From: Iris pallida
Lineage: Eukaryota > Streptophyta > Magnoliopsida > Asparagales > Iridaceae
Length of the DNA: 64,000 nt
Assembly (NCBI GenBank): GCA_029216955.1
Contig: JANAVB010023996.1
Location: 18,864,742-18,928,741, forward strand
Reading direction: 5' to 3'
Shown: positions 33,076-44,611 of the stretch, one piece after another
How positions within the stretch are numbered: position 1 is the stretch's first letter
How the letters are laid out: the number at the start of each line of letters is the position of its first letter
Notes under the pieces: generated by a model
The model's input: only the letters and a program-made list of their open reading frames with translations
The model's database searches: none
Told to the model about the DNA's origin: nothing
Made by a program: the position numbers and the translations under genes

Positions 33076-34516
33076 TGTTAGCCCAATGATTATATCATGT
33101 TTTTGAATATGGCTAATCAATTAAGTTTAACATAATGACATCACTAATATTCATGTAATCACTATTATGTCGCTACTTAAACTTAGCATTGTTCTTATGT
33201 TAGTATTGTCCTAAATGTTCTATATTATATTGCTATGCTTGTATCATATTGTTATGTTTGTCTAACATGTTCTTAGACATACAGTAAGCATGATCAAGCT
33301 TTGTCAAACCAGGACATATGCAATAGAGAATTATTGATGGGCCAAAGACGGCGTTATACAAGAAGCTTTCTCTGAACCGCCTAACAACCTATCCGGGGCC
33401 TCGCATCGGGGGTTCCGCTTTCCGGTCAGCGGACAAGGGTCGAGGGGGTAGCGCCCCCCGTCAGGGGTTCGGGGGCGAAGCCTCCGAAAGGTATTCAGAT
33501 TTCCAGATCTGTTTATCTTTGGACGACCGCCGTCAAGTGAAAAAGGCATCTTCAAGTCTGCTCAAATATTTGAAGAAAGGCGTCATCAAAGGGCTCTTAG
33601 TTTTCCTATTTTATCAATGTATTTTTCATATTTATTGAGTCTAGGAATACGATGTACACTGCATCGTACTGGAAAATAGGCTACCCTAGAAACGTTTTCA
33701 AAATACCATTTCATTTTGAAAACAAGCCCACTTACAAAAGCCCAAACTACTTTCTAACTGTTTGACTTTTCAAAAAGCCCAAAAACTGATTTGCAAAACC
33801 CTGACAGAACTCCAACAGAACTCGGCCAGAGTTCGGCCCGAATTCGGCCAGAGTTCGGCCAGAGTTCAGTTAGTGAACGTTGCTTTTTGAACTTGGTCTT
33901 CCTGCAGTTACGGATCCCACCGAGATTTTCTCATAGAGTTCTGCCCGAATTCTGTCAGAATTCTGCCTTTGGAAAAACTATAAATAGAGAAGGATTTCGA
34001 TCATTTCAACACACTCATTCACTTTTATATCTCTTCTCTATTAGCCTACTACTTCTTCCAAAGTATTCTGAGCTATTTATTTTCAAATCCCAAGCCAGTT
34101 ACAATCCTCTAGTCGATTGCCAGTGCGGTACGGTCTAGAAGTTTCAGAGCGGTTGTAATCAGAGGCTTGATTGAAGTTACATACTTCACAATTGAAGTTG
34201 GTCGAGTACTTCGGATCAAAGCTCGCGTTGTAGAAGTTGCAAGAACTTCGGATGAAAACTTGTGGTGATTTTCCATAGTGGATTCAACTGGAAGCTAGAG
34301 TTCTTCCGACTGGATTAGTCCTCAACAGAGGGAAACCAATATACATCCTTGTGTTTGCGTTTGCTCTCTACTCTCTACTTTTCATTTACATATCTGTGAT
34401 ATATTATCTGTGATCTTGTTACTAACATTTTTAAATAGTTAATTTTCGCTGCCTACTCTATTCACCCCCCTCTAGAGTATTGTGCTTTACAACTCGTTCC
34501 TACAATCGGTCCTACA
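33076..34516 (+). repeat. 3' LTR of Sire-2
   Basis: TGTTAGCCCAATG...CGGTCCTACA; near-identical to 25919-27370 with scattered substitutions and one 11-base unit fewer. Confidence 0.93.
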
Positions 34517-34992
34517 AGATAGTCAGGATTCACGGAGTTCCCGTCAGCATAGTCTCAGATCGGGATAGTCACTTTACTTCCCATTTCTGGAGGAGTTTGC
34601 AGACTAGCTTGGGCACTCAGCTCAAGTTTAGTACTGCATACCACCCCCAGACGGACGGACAGTCAGAGAGGACTATTCAGACCCTTGAGGATATGCTGCG
34701 GATGTGCGTCCTGGATTTTGGAGGTTCCTGGGAGGATCACCTATATTTGGTGGAGTTTGCTTAAAACAACAGTTATCAGGCCAGCATTGAGATATCACCG
34801 TTTGAGGCTCTGTACGGGCATAGGTGTCGTACACCCTTATCTTGGGATGATGTTGGAGAGCGAGCTTTACTGGGACCAGAGATGGTTGTTGACGCAGCCG
34901 AGAAGGTGAAGCTCATCAGGGACAAACTTCGCGTGGTGCAGGACAGACATCGGTACTGGGCCGATAGCCACCGGAGGCCGTTAGAGTTTGAG
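34517..34992 (+). pseudogene. pol: Tekay integrase, second part (core end), exon before intron
   Basis: Continues the integrase after the Sirevirus. The first five bases are the TSD copy. [18 protein letters not shown] carries the second catalytic Asp and [20 protein letters not shown] the catalytic Glu. A TAA at 34762 is the only stop. GHRCRTPLSWDD and YWADSHRRPLEFE follow. The chain then meets a 99-base block with GT...AG ends; skipping it gives the expected LEFEVGDMVFL. Confidence 0.9.
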
Positions 34993-35091
34993 GTACATAT
35001 TTAGAGATAGGATTAGAATTAGATTGTATTTGTTTTGTTTTGTTTGTTGATCGTGTTTGATTTTTTGTAACTAGACCTTGCTTGTGATTAG
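34993..35091 (+). other. Probable intron inside Tekay integrase
   Basis: GTACATATTTAG...GTGATTAG, T-rich, with stops in all frames. It lies between codons GAG and GTT (phase 0). Its removal restores the conserved EFEVGD...VFL block. It could instead be a small insertion that happens to have splice-like ends. Confidence 0.65.
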
Positions 35092-35514
35092 GTTGGAGAC
35101 ATGGTTTTTCTGCGGATATCTTCGACTCGTGGTACGATACGTTTTGGTGGAGGTAGGAAGCTTAGCCCGCGCTTCATCGACCCTTTCGTTATCAGCGGAA
35201 GAGTCGGTGACGTGGCATACAGGCTAGAATTGCCACCTACACTAGTGGGAGTTCATAATGTATTCCACGTATCACAGTTGAGACGGTACGTGGCTGACCC
35301 TAGCCATGTGCTCGATCACTCGAAGATAGAGGTTGGACCTACTCTCAGTTATCCAGAGCAGCCTGTGGAGGTTCTGGATCGCCGGGAGAAGGTACTGATG
35401 AACCAGGTGATACCCTTGGTACGTGTCGCATGGAGGCATCATTCTTCAGGAGAGTCTACTTGGGAGCGGGAGGATGAGATGCGCGAGCGGTACCCCTATC
35501 TTTTTGGACCTTGA
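35092..35514 (+). CDS. pol: Tekay integrase C-terminus and chromodomain
   Basis: GDMVFLRISSTRG, KLSPRFIDPFVI and VAYRLELPP belong to the integrase C-terminal (GPY/F) module; VHNVFHVSQLRRYV follows. The chromodomain-like end runs PVEVLDRREKVL, VRVAWRHHSSGESTWEREDE and stops at 35514 after YPYLFGP. The chromodomain is thought to guide insertion by reading chromatin marks. The frame is open, and it is the only coding block of this element free of stops. Confidence 0.9.
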   Translation, partial: VGDMVFLRISSTRGTIRFGGGRKLSPRFIDPFVISGRVGDVAYRLELPPTLVGVHNVFHVSQLRRYVADPSHVLDHSKIEVGPTLSYPEQPVEVLDRREKVLMNQVIPLVRVAWRHHSSGESTWEREDEMRERYPYLFGP

Positions 35515-35559
35515 GGTATACTTTTCTATCCTTCTTAGCAGTTAGTTTCGCCTTTAAAT

Positions 35560-35593
35560 TTCGAGGACGAAATTATTTTAAGGGGGGTAGATT
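35560..35593 (+). promoter_or_regulatory. Clade signature and polypurine tract of Tekay element
   Basis: ATTTCGAGGACGAAATT followed by TTAAGGGGGGTAGATT and the LTR start. The same signature precedes the LARD 3' LTR at 48101-48139. Confidence 0.88.
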
Positions 35594-38500
35594 TGTCACT
35601 ACCACTTTTCTAGCTTGAGGGTATTTTGGTCATTTTCAAAATTTTGGAATTAATTTGGAATTATTATGTATTATTTAGATTTATTAGAATTAATATGAAT
35701 TTTAGTGATTTTTAGTATAATTGATTTTGGTGTTCTAGTGGACTTTGACTTATATTGACTTTGGAGACTAACCATGTGGCCAACCTAGGTCAGGACTATG
35801 TGATTAGGATATGGAAGCCCAAGATTGACTTAAGTTAGTTATATTAACCCATTAGAGTTTATTTTGGGAAAATAGGATTTAGATTGATTAAGGAATGGCT
35901 TGTGAAATCACAAGTCATTTTATGACTTAAAGGCTTAATGGCCCATAGGCCCACACCCCTTGAACCAAACCCTAAAAACATGGCCGGCCACTATGGTCTC
36001 CCCCTCCCTATTTATATGCTCCTAAATTTTAGTGCTAGCCTCCATTGGGATTTGTGCAAGTTTTGGAAGAGGTGAGACTCCATCTTTGTAAAATCATATA
36101 AAATCTATTTCAACTCCATTTTCCTCCAAATAAATTGCATTAGGACCTAATTTTCATGTTCTTTCTGTTTGTGTAAGAATATTTCAGAGTAGGCACAATT
36201 TGAGGGAGTTTGGTGGCTTGAGGAACTCTTTCCATTTGGGGATTTTAACCCTTGGTTCATCAATAGGTATAATCCATTCTACTCCATGTGAATTCTGTTA
36301 AAATTCATTTCTAGGATGCCCTAACCCTAACCTAACAGTAGGATAGGCTAACCCTAGAATTTGAACCTATTTTGTGTCCGTATCGAACACGTATCAACGT
36401 GTATAGGAACGTGTTCGACGAAATGCCTCAAAGGGCATTTCGTTTGATTTTGTGATTTGTGTTTGAATAGAAAAATCGATATTCACCTCGCTTATGCATT
36501 CTTTAGGCACTGAGCACAATTTCGTGTCGGGTTGAGTCGACAAGGGCGCGTGGACATGCGCTCGCGCGCGCGCGCACGCTGGCAGGTTGATGCCCTGCTA
36601 CTCGGGTGCATTTTCTCAGTGCACACAGCATTTGAGCCCACGAAACTTGACACTTGTGTCGTTCTTATGACTGACATAAGAACCCCAGGCTGACACGAAC
36701 CCTCGTGTCGTATCGGACACGTATTGGCCTGTGCACGTGTCGTGCACTGTGTATACCAGTGTTTAGAGTTTGTGTTATGTGTTTTAATTGATTTTAATGC
36801 TTGTAAATTATGTTTTAACCTACTAAATAGATCCTAAATATAATGTATATTATGTGTTAGATTCAGTTTCCATATTAGTTTAGGTTTTGTTTAGAATTGT
36901 AGTTCGATTGAGGGTTGGAATAGCATTTCTGATACACTGTACTGATACATGGTTTTCCATTTGTTTTCCTAATTCTAATTCCCTTTTTTGTTTATGTTTT
37001 CAACTGATTATGGTCCCTACATGTTATAATCCATGTTAACTATGTTTCTAAATTCAAATATGGACTTTTGATAGTGAGAATGGGATATTAGCATTTGGTT
37101 TGGTTTTCTAATTGGCTAATAACCTGAAATTGAATGTTCAATATACCTGAGTTTTCCTTATATTTGATGGCAATGTTGTCCTTCTTTAAAACCTGATATG
37201 GGATGTTATATTAAACTGAGATTCACTATTAGAACCTGAACTAGTTCCCTTCCTTTCTAATCAATGTTGTTGTTAACTGTTAATTTAAAAACCTGAGACT
37301 AGGTTGTTGGCTAATGGGTGGTTTCAAATATGTGTATACCTGAATTGATTCCCTTTTATTTTTCGAAATATGTATAAACCTGAGATTCCAGTTTTCCTAT
37401 TTTTGAACTGTTGTTAACTGCTAAGAAACCTGAGATTGGGGTTGTGTTAATTAATATGTTGCATTCCCATTTCCTGAGTTTATGATTTGAATTCCTATTT
37501 TCTTAAAACTGTGAACTGATTTATTGAATGTTCATTTCTTCCAAAAACCTGAGATTGGTAGGGACTGTTTCCTTTCATTTCAAATACTAGTAACCTGTGA
37601 ATGAATGTTAGTTTAATTCTTAAACCTATAAACTGTTTTTCTGGGTTCAATTTGAACTGGGAATGAGGCTATAACCTGGGATAGTAATCCCTCTAACTGA
37701 ACTGAGATGAATTGGGTTGGTTCTTCTTTCTAAGACTGTTTTCATTTATAAAATATGAGATTTTGGCATTGAGCCAATGGTTTGTTTCCTTACTGATTTC
37801 CTAGGTTGGGACTTTAGCCACTGTTTCTCATTTCCTCACTGTTTTGTCTCATATTTTCACTGCCACATTGACAAACCCACACACAGGAACACTTATCTAC
37901 TGTCAAATATTGCACACACACATGTATCACTCTTATTCCTATTCCTATGACACTCTCAAGTCACACACCCTATCACCCTCTTTCACACACACACTGGAAT
38001 GTTCATGTGTCCCCTCTCTCATTTCCTATGTATGTGTATAATATATATGCATTGTGATATATATACAAGTTCCTATATTATATAGTGTTGTACTTATATA
38101 TATTAGTTATATATATGAATGTGTGTAAAAGTATTCTATATATGATATAGAGTATGGGTGATATTGTATAGTGGCTATAGGTTATATGTATTCTTAATAG
38201 ATTATATTAATATAGTATTTTATGTATTATTAGATATAGTCAATGTCATGTGGTTATGTGATTATGGTATGGTTAGACATGGTATGCCTAGTTGGAATCT
38301 TGATAGACTGTTTAGGCTTATTAGACCTAGAATGGCTTATTAGACCTAGAATGCTTTGTTAGACCTAGATTAGACTAGTTGACTTAGGTTTGACTTGCTT
38401 GACCTAGTTTGACTTCTAGGTTTGACCAGAGTTGACCAAGAGTTGACTTTGGTCTAGATTGACCTAGATTCATGTAGAATGTATTGTAGTGCATTTCATT

Positions 38501-39689
38501 ACTATTCTGGACTTGTGGTGACTTGTACTGTTCTAAATAGGAGCCAGACACCACTCCTCGGACAGTACTTTCATCTCGGACTTTCAGTTAGCAGGCAAGT
38601 ACATTCTCTGATCTTTTCATACCTGTCTGGACTATATTCTTGCTCTAGATTTCTCTATATGATGCTGACACGTATCTTCACGGATTAGTACTATATGGAT
38701 CCTTTCCTGAGATGTTATCCCTCTACGCGTGCATTTGGTATTTTATGTTCATGTACTTTATCATGTGCATTAGGTACTCATTGTACTCGTACTAGTTCAT
38801 ATTTTTACATGTTCTCATGTGCTTTATCACGTGCCTCAAGTACTACTCATTACATGAGTTTATGTATCTTAGTTGTATTCATGTGCTTATAACGTAACGT
38901 GAATGGATCCTTGTGTATTGATTGGGGCGGGGTGAGTAGAATTGGTTATGTGATCATTATCCCCAGTAGCTGTATAAATGTGCCTCCTTATTTATATTCA
39001 TGTGCCCCTAAGCCGTTTATATAACCATATTGTGCTCTAAATCACGTTACAGTCTGTACTATCATGTATTTACTTTTAGTTACAAAATATCTCCTGTTTA
39101 CTCGTACTTCCATTCAGCACTTCCTGTATTTTACTCTATTGCATGATTTATACTCCTAACCTGCTATGAACTGTTTGAGAGATATGTGCTCGTTCCCGTC
39201 CTGACTAGACCTGTTGAAAATTTTACAGAGGACGAGGAGGAGGCTTGCTTAGACACTTATTATGGGACAGTCTTAGAGGACACTTGCGATCCGGACTTCC
39301 AGTCGGATCCCTTAGCAGTAGAGACAATTGCTCCATAGTTAGCTTATCTTATTTTATAGTTTTTAGAGTTGAATTATATATATATTTGGGATCTATTTTA
39401 TGTCTGGATGTTGTGGAGTTTATTATAGACACTTAGCTCTCTCTCTTTATCTGTATTTCTTGTGGATTTGGATCTTGTATCTTATTATCTATCTATCTTC
39501 CTTTCATGTTCTACCTTAGCTGTGATTGAGATATATTCTGTTATGTCACCCCCATTCGGGGAGTATAACTATTTATTACCTTGAACTGTTAGATGTTGTG
39601 ACCTAGGACAGCGTTCTAACGCCGATACTACGGCATAGGATGGACGTAGCCACGTCTCGTGCCCTTACTCTAGGGTGCGGGTCGTGACA
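35594..39689 (+). repeat. 3' LTR of Tekay element
   Basis: TGTCACTACCACTTTTC...GGGTCGTGACA; highly similar along its length to 17774-21879, including TATA region (36009-36017), CpG-rich block (36370-36730) and repeat regions. Confidence 0.95.
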
Positions 39690-39756
39690 ACTTGCCTCTC
39701 CGTCGAGAGTGGCGGACTCTTCTTCCATTCACTCCGACGTGCAACCCCTATCAAGG
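39690..39756 (+). pseudogene. Antisense PMD-like gene, exon 1, 3' part
   Basis: The first five bases are the ACTTG duplication. The frame continues from 17773 and reads ASPSRVADSSSIHSDVQPL up to a donor AGG|GTAAGG at 39756/39757. No stop occurs in the rejoined exon. Confidence 0.55.
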
Positions 39757-40386
39757 GTAAGGACGATGGGAAGACGACGACTGAAATTTTGAATGGCCAT
39801 ATCGCATATTTTATGCGCGGGCCTGTCATATATCGCCTCTGTGCTTTAAGCCTGGTCGATGCATGCCCTATCTTATTTGGACCGCATGTGTTATGTATGA
39901 TAGGGCCGTATGGGCTAAGCCGTATAAGCGCTGCTCATTCGAATATAAACCGCATGAGTTATCCAAGACTGATCCGCATGAACACTTCAAGACTGACCCG
40001 CATAAGTGTCTCATGATTAGCCCACATGAGCACTTCATTACTGGGCCACATGAACCGTATAGGTGCCTCATGACTGAGCCGCTTGAGTACTTCATGACTG
40101 AGCCGCATAAGTGCCTCATGACTGAGCCGTATGAGCACTTCATGACTGAGCCGCATGAACCGCCTAAGTGCCTCATGACTGAGTCGTATGAGCACTTCAT
40201 GTCTGAGCCACCTAAGTGTTTCATGACTGAGCCGCATGAGCACTATATGACCGAGCCGCATGCGTCTTATGTTCTTTAAGCCGCGCATGCATCCTTTATA
40301 ACTAGGCCGCATAAGTTCTGTTTGGCTCAGCCGCATAGCTGAAGGTTGAACTTCTTCTAACTTCACTTCTTCTTTGTCCTTCGCAG
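39757..40386 (+). repeat. Probable intron 1 of PMD-like gene with 24-base tandem repeat
   Basis: Donor GTAAGG; acceptor with branch-like CTAAC, a long pyrimidine run and TTCGCAG at 40386. Inside (about 39950-40270) is an imperfect tandem array of a roughly 24-base unit, core GACTGAGCCGCATGAGCACT. Joining these exact ends puts TGA first in exon 2, so either an indel has occurred or one border is slightly different. Confidence 0.5.
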
Positions 40387-40981
40387 TGAACATGCCCAGA
40401 GCTCCATCATGGGAGCTCCTGATAGGATATGCCCAATCTACGTTGGGTGTGAGACTGGACCAGATAATCGAACGCGTGTCAACTCAGATCACCCAGAATC
40501 AACCTGAGGCTAGGTTAAGGGAGATCAGGAACCAATCATTTTTTTACTTACATAGTATGATGAATTCTGGAAAGCTAGGGGACATTCATCTGAAGCCCGC
40601 ATTCTAGTTCGGAGAAGCTATAGTTGTCTTGAACCCCCGCACCCTGGAGCTATCTGAGAGCTAGAATTTCCTTTCCAATGGGATATCGATTCACCTTCCT
40701 CAGATGGAATGCCATTTTTCTTTATCAAGTTTCAACATGGTGCCTATCGAAAGGCGAATGGCGGACCCCATAACTCAGGACCGGCAAGCAATCTTCGTAG
40801 GAAATATTCACTATAATAGACAAGTGCGGTCAGTGGTTGCGACCAGGGAATCGGTCAATTGCTCTCTCGTCGGACAAGCCCCCGATAGTTTTATAAATGA
40901 CCTGAGGCCCAATAACCGGTTATCTGAGGCCGACACCTTCCTGAACTAGATTGCTCGTAAAGGATCATATCCTACGGGCAG
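40387..40981 (+). pseudogene. Antisense PMD-like gene, exon 2, 5' part
   Basis: Reads MPRAPSWELLIGYAQSTLGV and onward in a single frame to the LARD insertion, with TAG at 40605, about 40660 and 40947 as the only interruptions. The last five bases (GGCAG) are the TSD. The frame resumes without shift at 51621. No domain could be assigned to this part alone. Confidence 0.6.
40977..40981. other. Target-site duplication of LARD (left)
   Basis: GGCAG, identical to 51616-51620. Confidence 0.92.
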
Positions 40982-41439
40982 TGTAGCCTCCCTTCCCGGA
41001 ATTTTGAAATTTTTTTTTTTATTTTAATTAAAATGGTGATTTTTAGATTTTTATGAATAATTATTTTGTTAATTATTACGGTAGATAATTTTAGCCATGG
41101 TTGAGATTTGGAGTACAAGGTGACTAGGAATTATGGCACGGGTAGTGCAGTGACATGCTTTGACTAGTGTATTAGCCCTGGTAGAGAAGGCCGAGCCATA
41201 GTGATATCCTAACTAGGAAAACCAGGCCATATTGCGACGTAACCCTTATCGTAGATTATTTATTTATTAATTATAATATTTAGTTTTAGGATATCCGGCT
41301 GTACCAAACTAGTGCAGATTGGACCCAAACCAAGCCCAAGCCTATGTAGACCTACTTTTAAGTATGTACGAATATTTTCTAGCTTTTTGGGTAGACTTAA
41401 CAATATTTCCTAAATATTTGGTTATTTATACAAATCGGG

Positions 41440-42142
<703 letters not shown>

Positions 42143-42352
42143 AGAGAGAGAGAGACAGTAGACATAAATCCCGGCCAGCCAAAGCCAGGCCAGGCCCGGC
42201 CTAGCAGGCCCACAGGCCAAGACCCTCCCCTATGCAATGGAGCCAAAACCGTAAGTAGAACCAACCCAAACCGAGCGGTTCTCGGATGAGTTCAGCAGTA
42301 TATATATACCAAGCCGAGCCAAGAGGCGAGAGAGAACAGCAGCAATAAAAAA

Positions 42353-42577
42353 ATGAAAACCCTAGGAAACTCGACGCCACCACCACCCACCGACCTGGCG
42401 CACCATCCCACGTGGTCGACGGCCGACCACGAGCCGCCGGTCGGCCACCGCCACCGCGCCAGGGCCGCGCGCGCGAGCCAGTCGCAGCGGGGCAACAGCA
42501 GCACCCCTTCTCCGATGGGTCGACTTTGCGGTACGTTTTCTCCCCGTCGTTTCATCGTTTTCAATTTCGTAAAATAG
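42353..42577 (+). CDS. Small GC-rich ORF downstream of LARD LTR TATA box
   Basis: 74 codons, starting MKTLGNSTPPPPTDLAHH, about 50 bases after TATATATA. The 3' LTR has the matching ORF at 49417-49641 with several amino-acid changes (for example the PPVGHRHR segment becomes PQASHRRR). A GT donor-like site (GCGGTACGTTTTC) falls near codon 60, so the spliced product may differ. No known domain: Pro-, Ala- and Arg-rich. The changes seen between copies do not suggest protein conservation. Confidence 0.3.
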   Translation: MKTLGNSTPPPPTDLAHHPTWSTADHEPPVGHRHRARAARASQSQRGNSSTPSPMGRLCGTFSPRRFIVFNFVK

Positions 42578-43717
42578 TATGGAAACCCTATATGACTCTC
42601 TTTATGACCCACCCAATAGCTCCTCAAGACAACGACCCAGCGAGTCGACAATTCAACTCGAAAAACCCTAAAAACCTGTCCCAAAACAGGGCACGTAACA
42701 GTCCATGAACCCACTTTTGAGGATCGTTTTCGATCAATCCAGTCCCATATTAGAGAAAGTATTTGAAGAGACTTTTAGACAACATGTAGGGCTTCGAATC
42801 CCTTCTTGCGGAATTTGAAATCATCGACTGAGCGTCGAGAAACCGAATCCCAAAGTTTTCCAAAAATCTGTTTTCAAAACGTTGAAATTGTTCCACACGA
42901 CGTGCGTCACGCCAATCGGGACGACGTGGTCGCGAACCAAAAGCATCGAAAACTGCGTAACGGTTTCGTGGTCGTGTGGGCTTTGACGGAATTCAAATTG
43001 GTCGCGTGTGCACGACGAATTTGATACGTATCCGTCAAAATTCTCCGTATCGTGTACTTTGTAAATTCTCCAATTACTTTGTGCACGTTCGTCAAATCGA
43101 GACGAAACTTGTGCCAGCAGAACTGTATCGTTTTTCTGGTCCTGTATGCCAAGTTTGGTCCAATTCTGAGACCGTTGATAAAATTATCGTTTTGCGGGCC
43201 CCATGGTCCCACTCAACGGGCGATTTTGTGCACGGTCCGCCGGAATCCAACTTTGGACATACGGTTGGGTTCGTATCGGAAAACTAGATCCGTAAACATG
43301 TAGTTTGATGACTTTAGAGACCATTGACTCTGGCACGCTTTTCGGTGCAAAGCGGGTCCGACGGTGGATATCGTTTTTGCCCGAAATTACCGTTTTGCCC
43401 CTGTGTCCAGAATTGGACGTAAGGACAGGCAATCCTAGCTAATTTAACTATTCTGCGATCATTGGTATTGTCTATTTCAGCTTCCGGGGACTGTGGTACA
43501 GGTTTTGACTATTGTGGTATTTTGAGTGGTTTGGATCATCGGTTTCACCAGCACAGGACCACAAGCGAGTACAGTTTATTGTCTGCATTTCGATATTGAT
43601 TTTCACTATATTTCATTGATTGGTCATTGGTTATGTGATTATTTTTCTATTATAAATTGTTGAGTCGGGAATGAGAAGTACCAAGGATGTGTGATCCGAC
43701 CGTAGACCTCGTTTACT

Positions 43718-44085
43718 TTCATGCAGTAGATCTCGTAGACAGTGTTTACTTTCATGCAGTAGATCTCGTAGACAGTGTTTACTTTCATGCAGTAGATCTC
43801 GTAGACAGTGTTTATTGTGTTTACTTTCATGCAGTAGATCTCGTAGACAGTGTTTATTTTCATGCAGTAGATCTCGTAGACAGTGTTTATTTTCATGCAG
43901 TAGATCTCGTAGACATTGTTACTTTTATGTAGTAGATCTCGTAGACCTCGTTTACTTTTATGCAAAAGATCTCGTAGACCTCGTTTACTTTTATGCAGTA
44001 GATCTCGTAGACCTCGTTTACTTTTTTGCAAGTAGATCTCATAGACATTGTTTACTTTTATGCAAGTAGATCTCGTAGACCGTGC
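43718..44085 (+). repeat. 33-base minisatellite in LARD 5' LTR
   Basis: About 11 copies of a unit with core TTCATGCAGTAGATCTCGTA and ends GACAGTGTTTACT. The 3' LTR array (50773-51110) has about 10. Sub-variants (GACAGTG, GACATTG, GACCTCG) occur in the same order in both. Confidence 0.92.
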
Positions 44086-44593
44086 GGTGTAGTATCCCAG
44101 ACTGATCACATGTCAAAGGTACTTCTAACGGTGGAAAGTATATTGGTCTATTTATTACTATTGATTTTTCTTACGACTTTACAGTTTATTTTCAAACCCA
44201 TAATTGATGTCTAACCTTTGTCTTATAGTCATTTTCTCTATTTGAAATTGCATTCAGTGAATTGTGCTCGTTCCATTCCTGACTGGAAACCAACATTTTC
44301 AGGTTAGCCGTGGATTCACTTAGCTTGGGGAGTGACGGGAATACTTGCAGACAAAGGCCTAGAGACCAGCTAGATAGTTGAGTTTTAGTCATTCATTTGT
44401 ACAAGTTTATATTTTTCTATAAATATAAAACTTGTGATCCTTGTAAATTAAATTAATTATGAATGAGTATTATTTGCGATTTGATCTTCATGGCCGTGAT
44501 AGCGTTCTACCGCCGACACTGCGGCGTAGGCTGGCTTGGACACGTCTCGTATCCGTTTAAAAAAAAATGGGTACGGGTCGTGACAAGTTTTTG

Positions 44594-44611
44594 TGGTGGC
44601 CCATGCAGGTC
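44594..44611 (+). promoter_or_regulatory. Primer-binding site of LARD (tRNA-Ile type)
   Basis: TGGTGGCCCATGCAGGTC, eight bases after the LTR end; same 18-mer as in the Tekay element. Confidence 0.8.

Larger units (their letters stand above)
25919..34516 (+). mobile_element. Pol-less Sirevirus (Sire-2) inserted in Tekay integrase
   Basis: Two LTRs (1452 and 1441 bases), iMet-type primer site, gag, polypurine tract and TSD AGATA. No protease, integrase, RT or RNase H can be found between gag (ending 29202) and the 3' LTR, only about 3.9 kb of AT-rich non-coding DNA. It must have moved using proteins from a complete relative, such as the family of Sire-1. Confidence 0.92.
17774..39689 (+). mobile_element. 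Tekay/Del-like Ty3/gypsy chromovirus
   Basis: LTRs of 4106 and 4096 bases, TSD ACTTG, gag-protease-RT-RNase H-integrase-chromodomain order. The 3' end carries ATTTCGAGGACGAAAT just before the polypurine tract and the chromodomain ends STWEREDEMRERYPYLF, both hallmarks of this clade. The integrase is split by a Sirevirus. The two LTRs differ at only a small share of positions by eye, so insertion is fairly recent, yet gag-pol carries many stops. Confidence 0.93.

Noticed and set aside
43718..44085. CRISPR-like regular repeats
   Set aside because: Units are directly adjacent with no unique spacers, within a plant LTR; it is a minisatellite.
43639..44109. 156-codon minus-strand ORF of repeated CMKVNTVYEIY-type units
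   Set aside because: Produced by the 33-base minisatellite, whose length divisible by three keeps several frames open.
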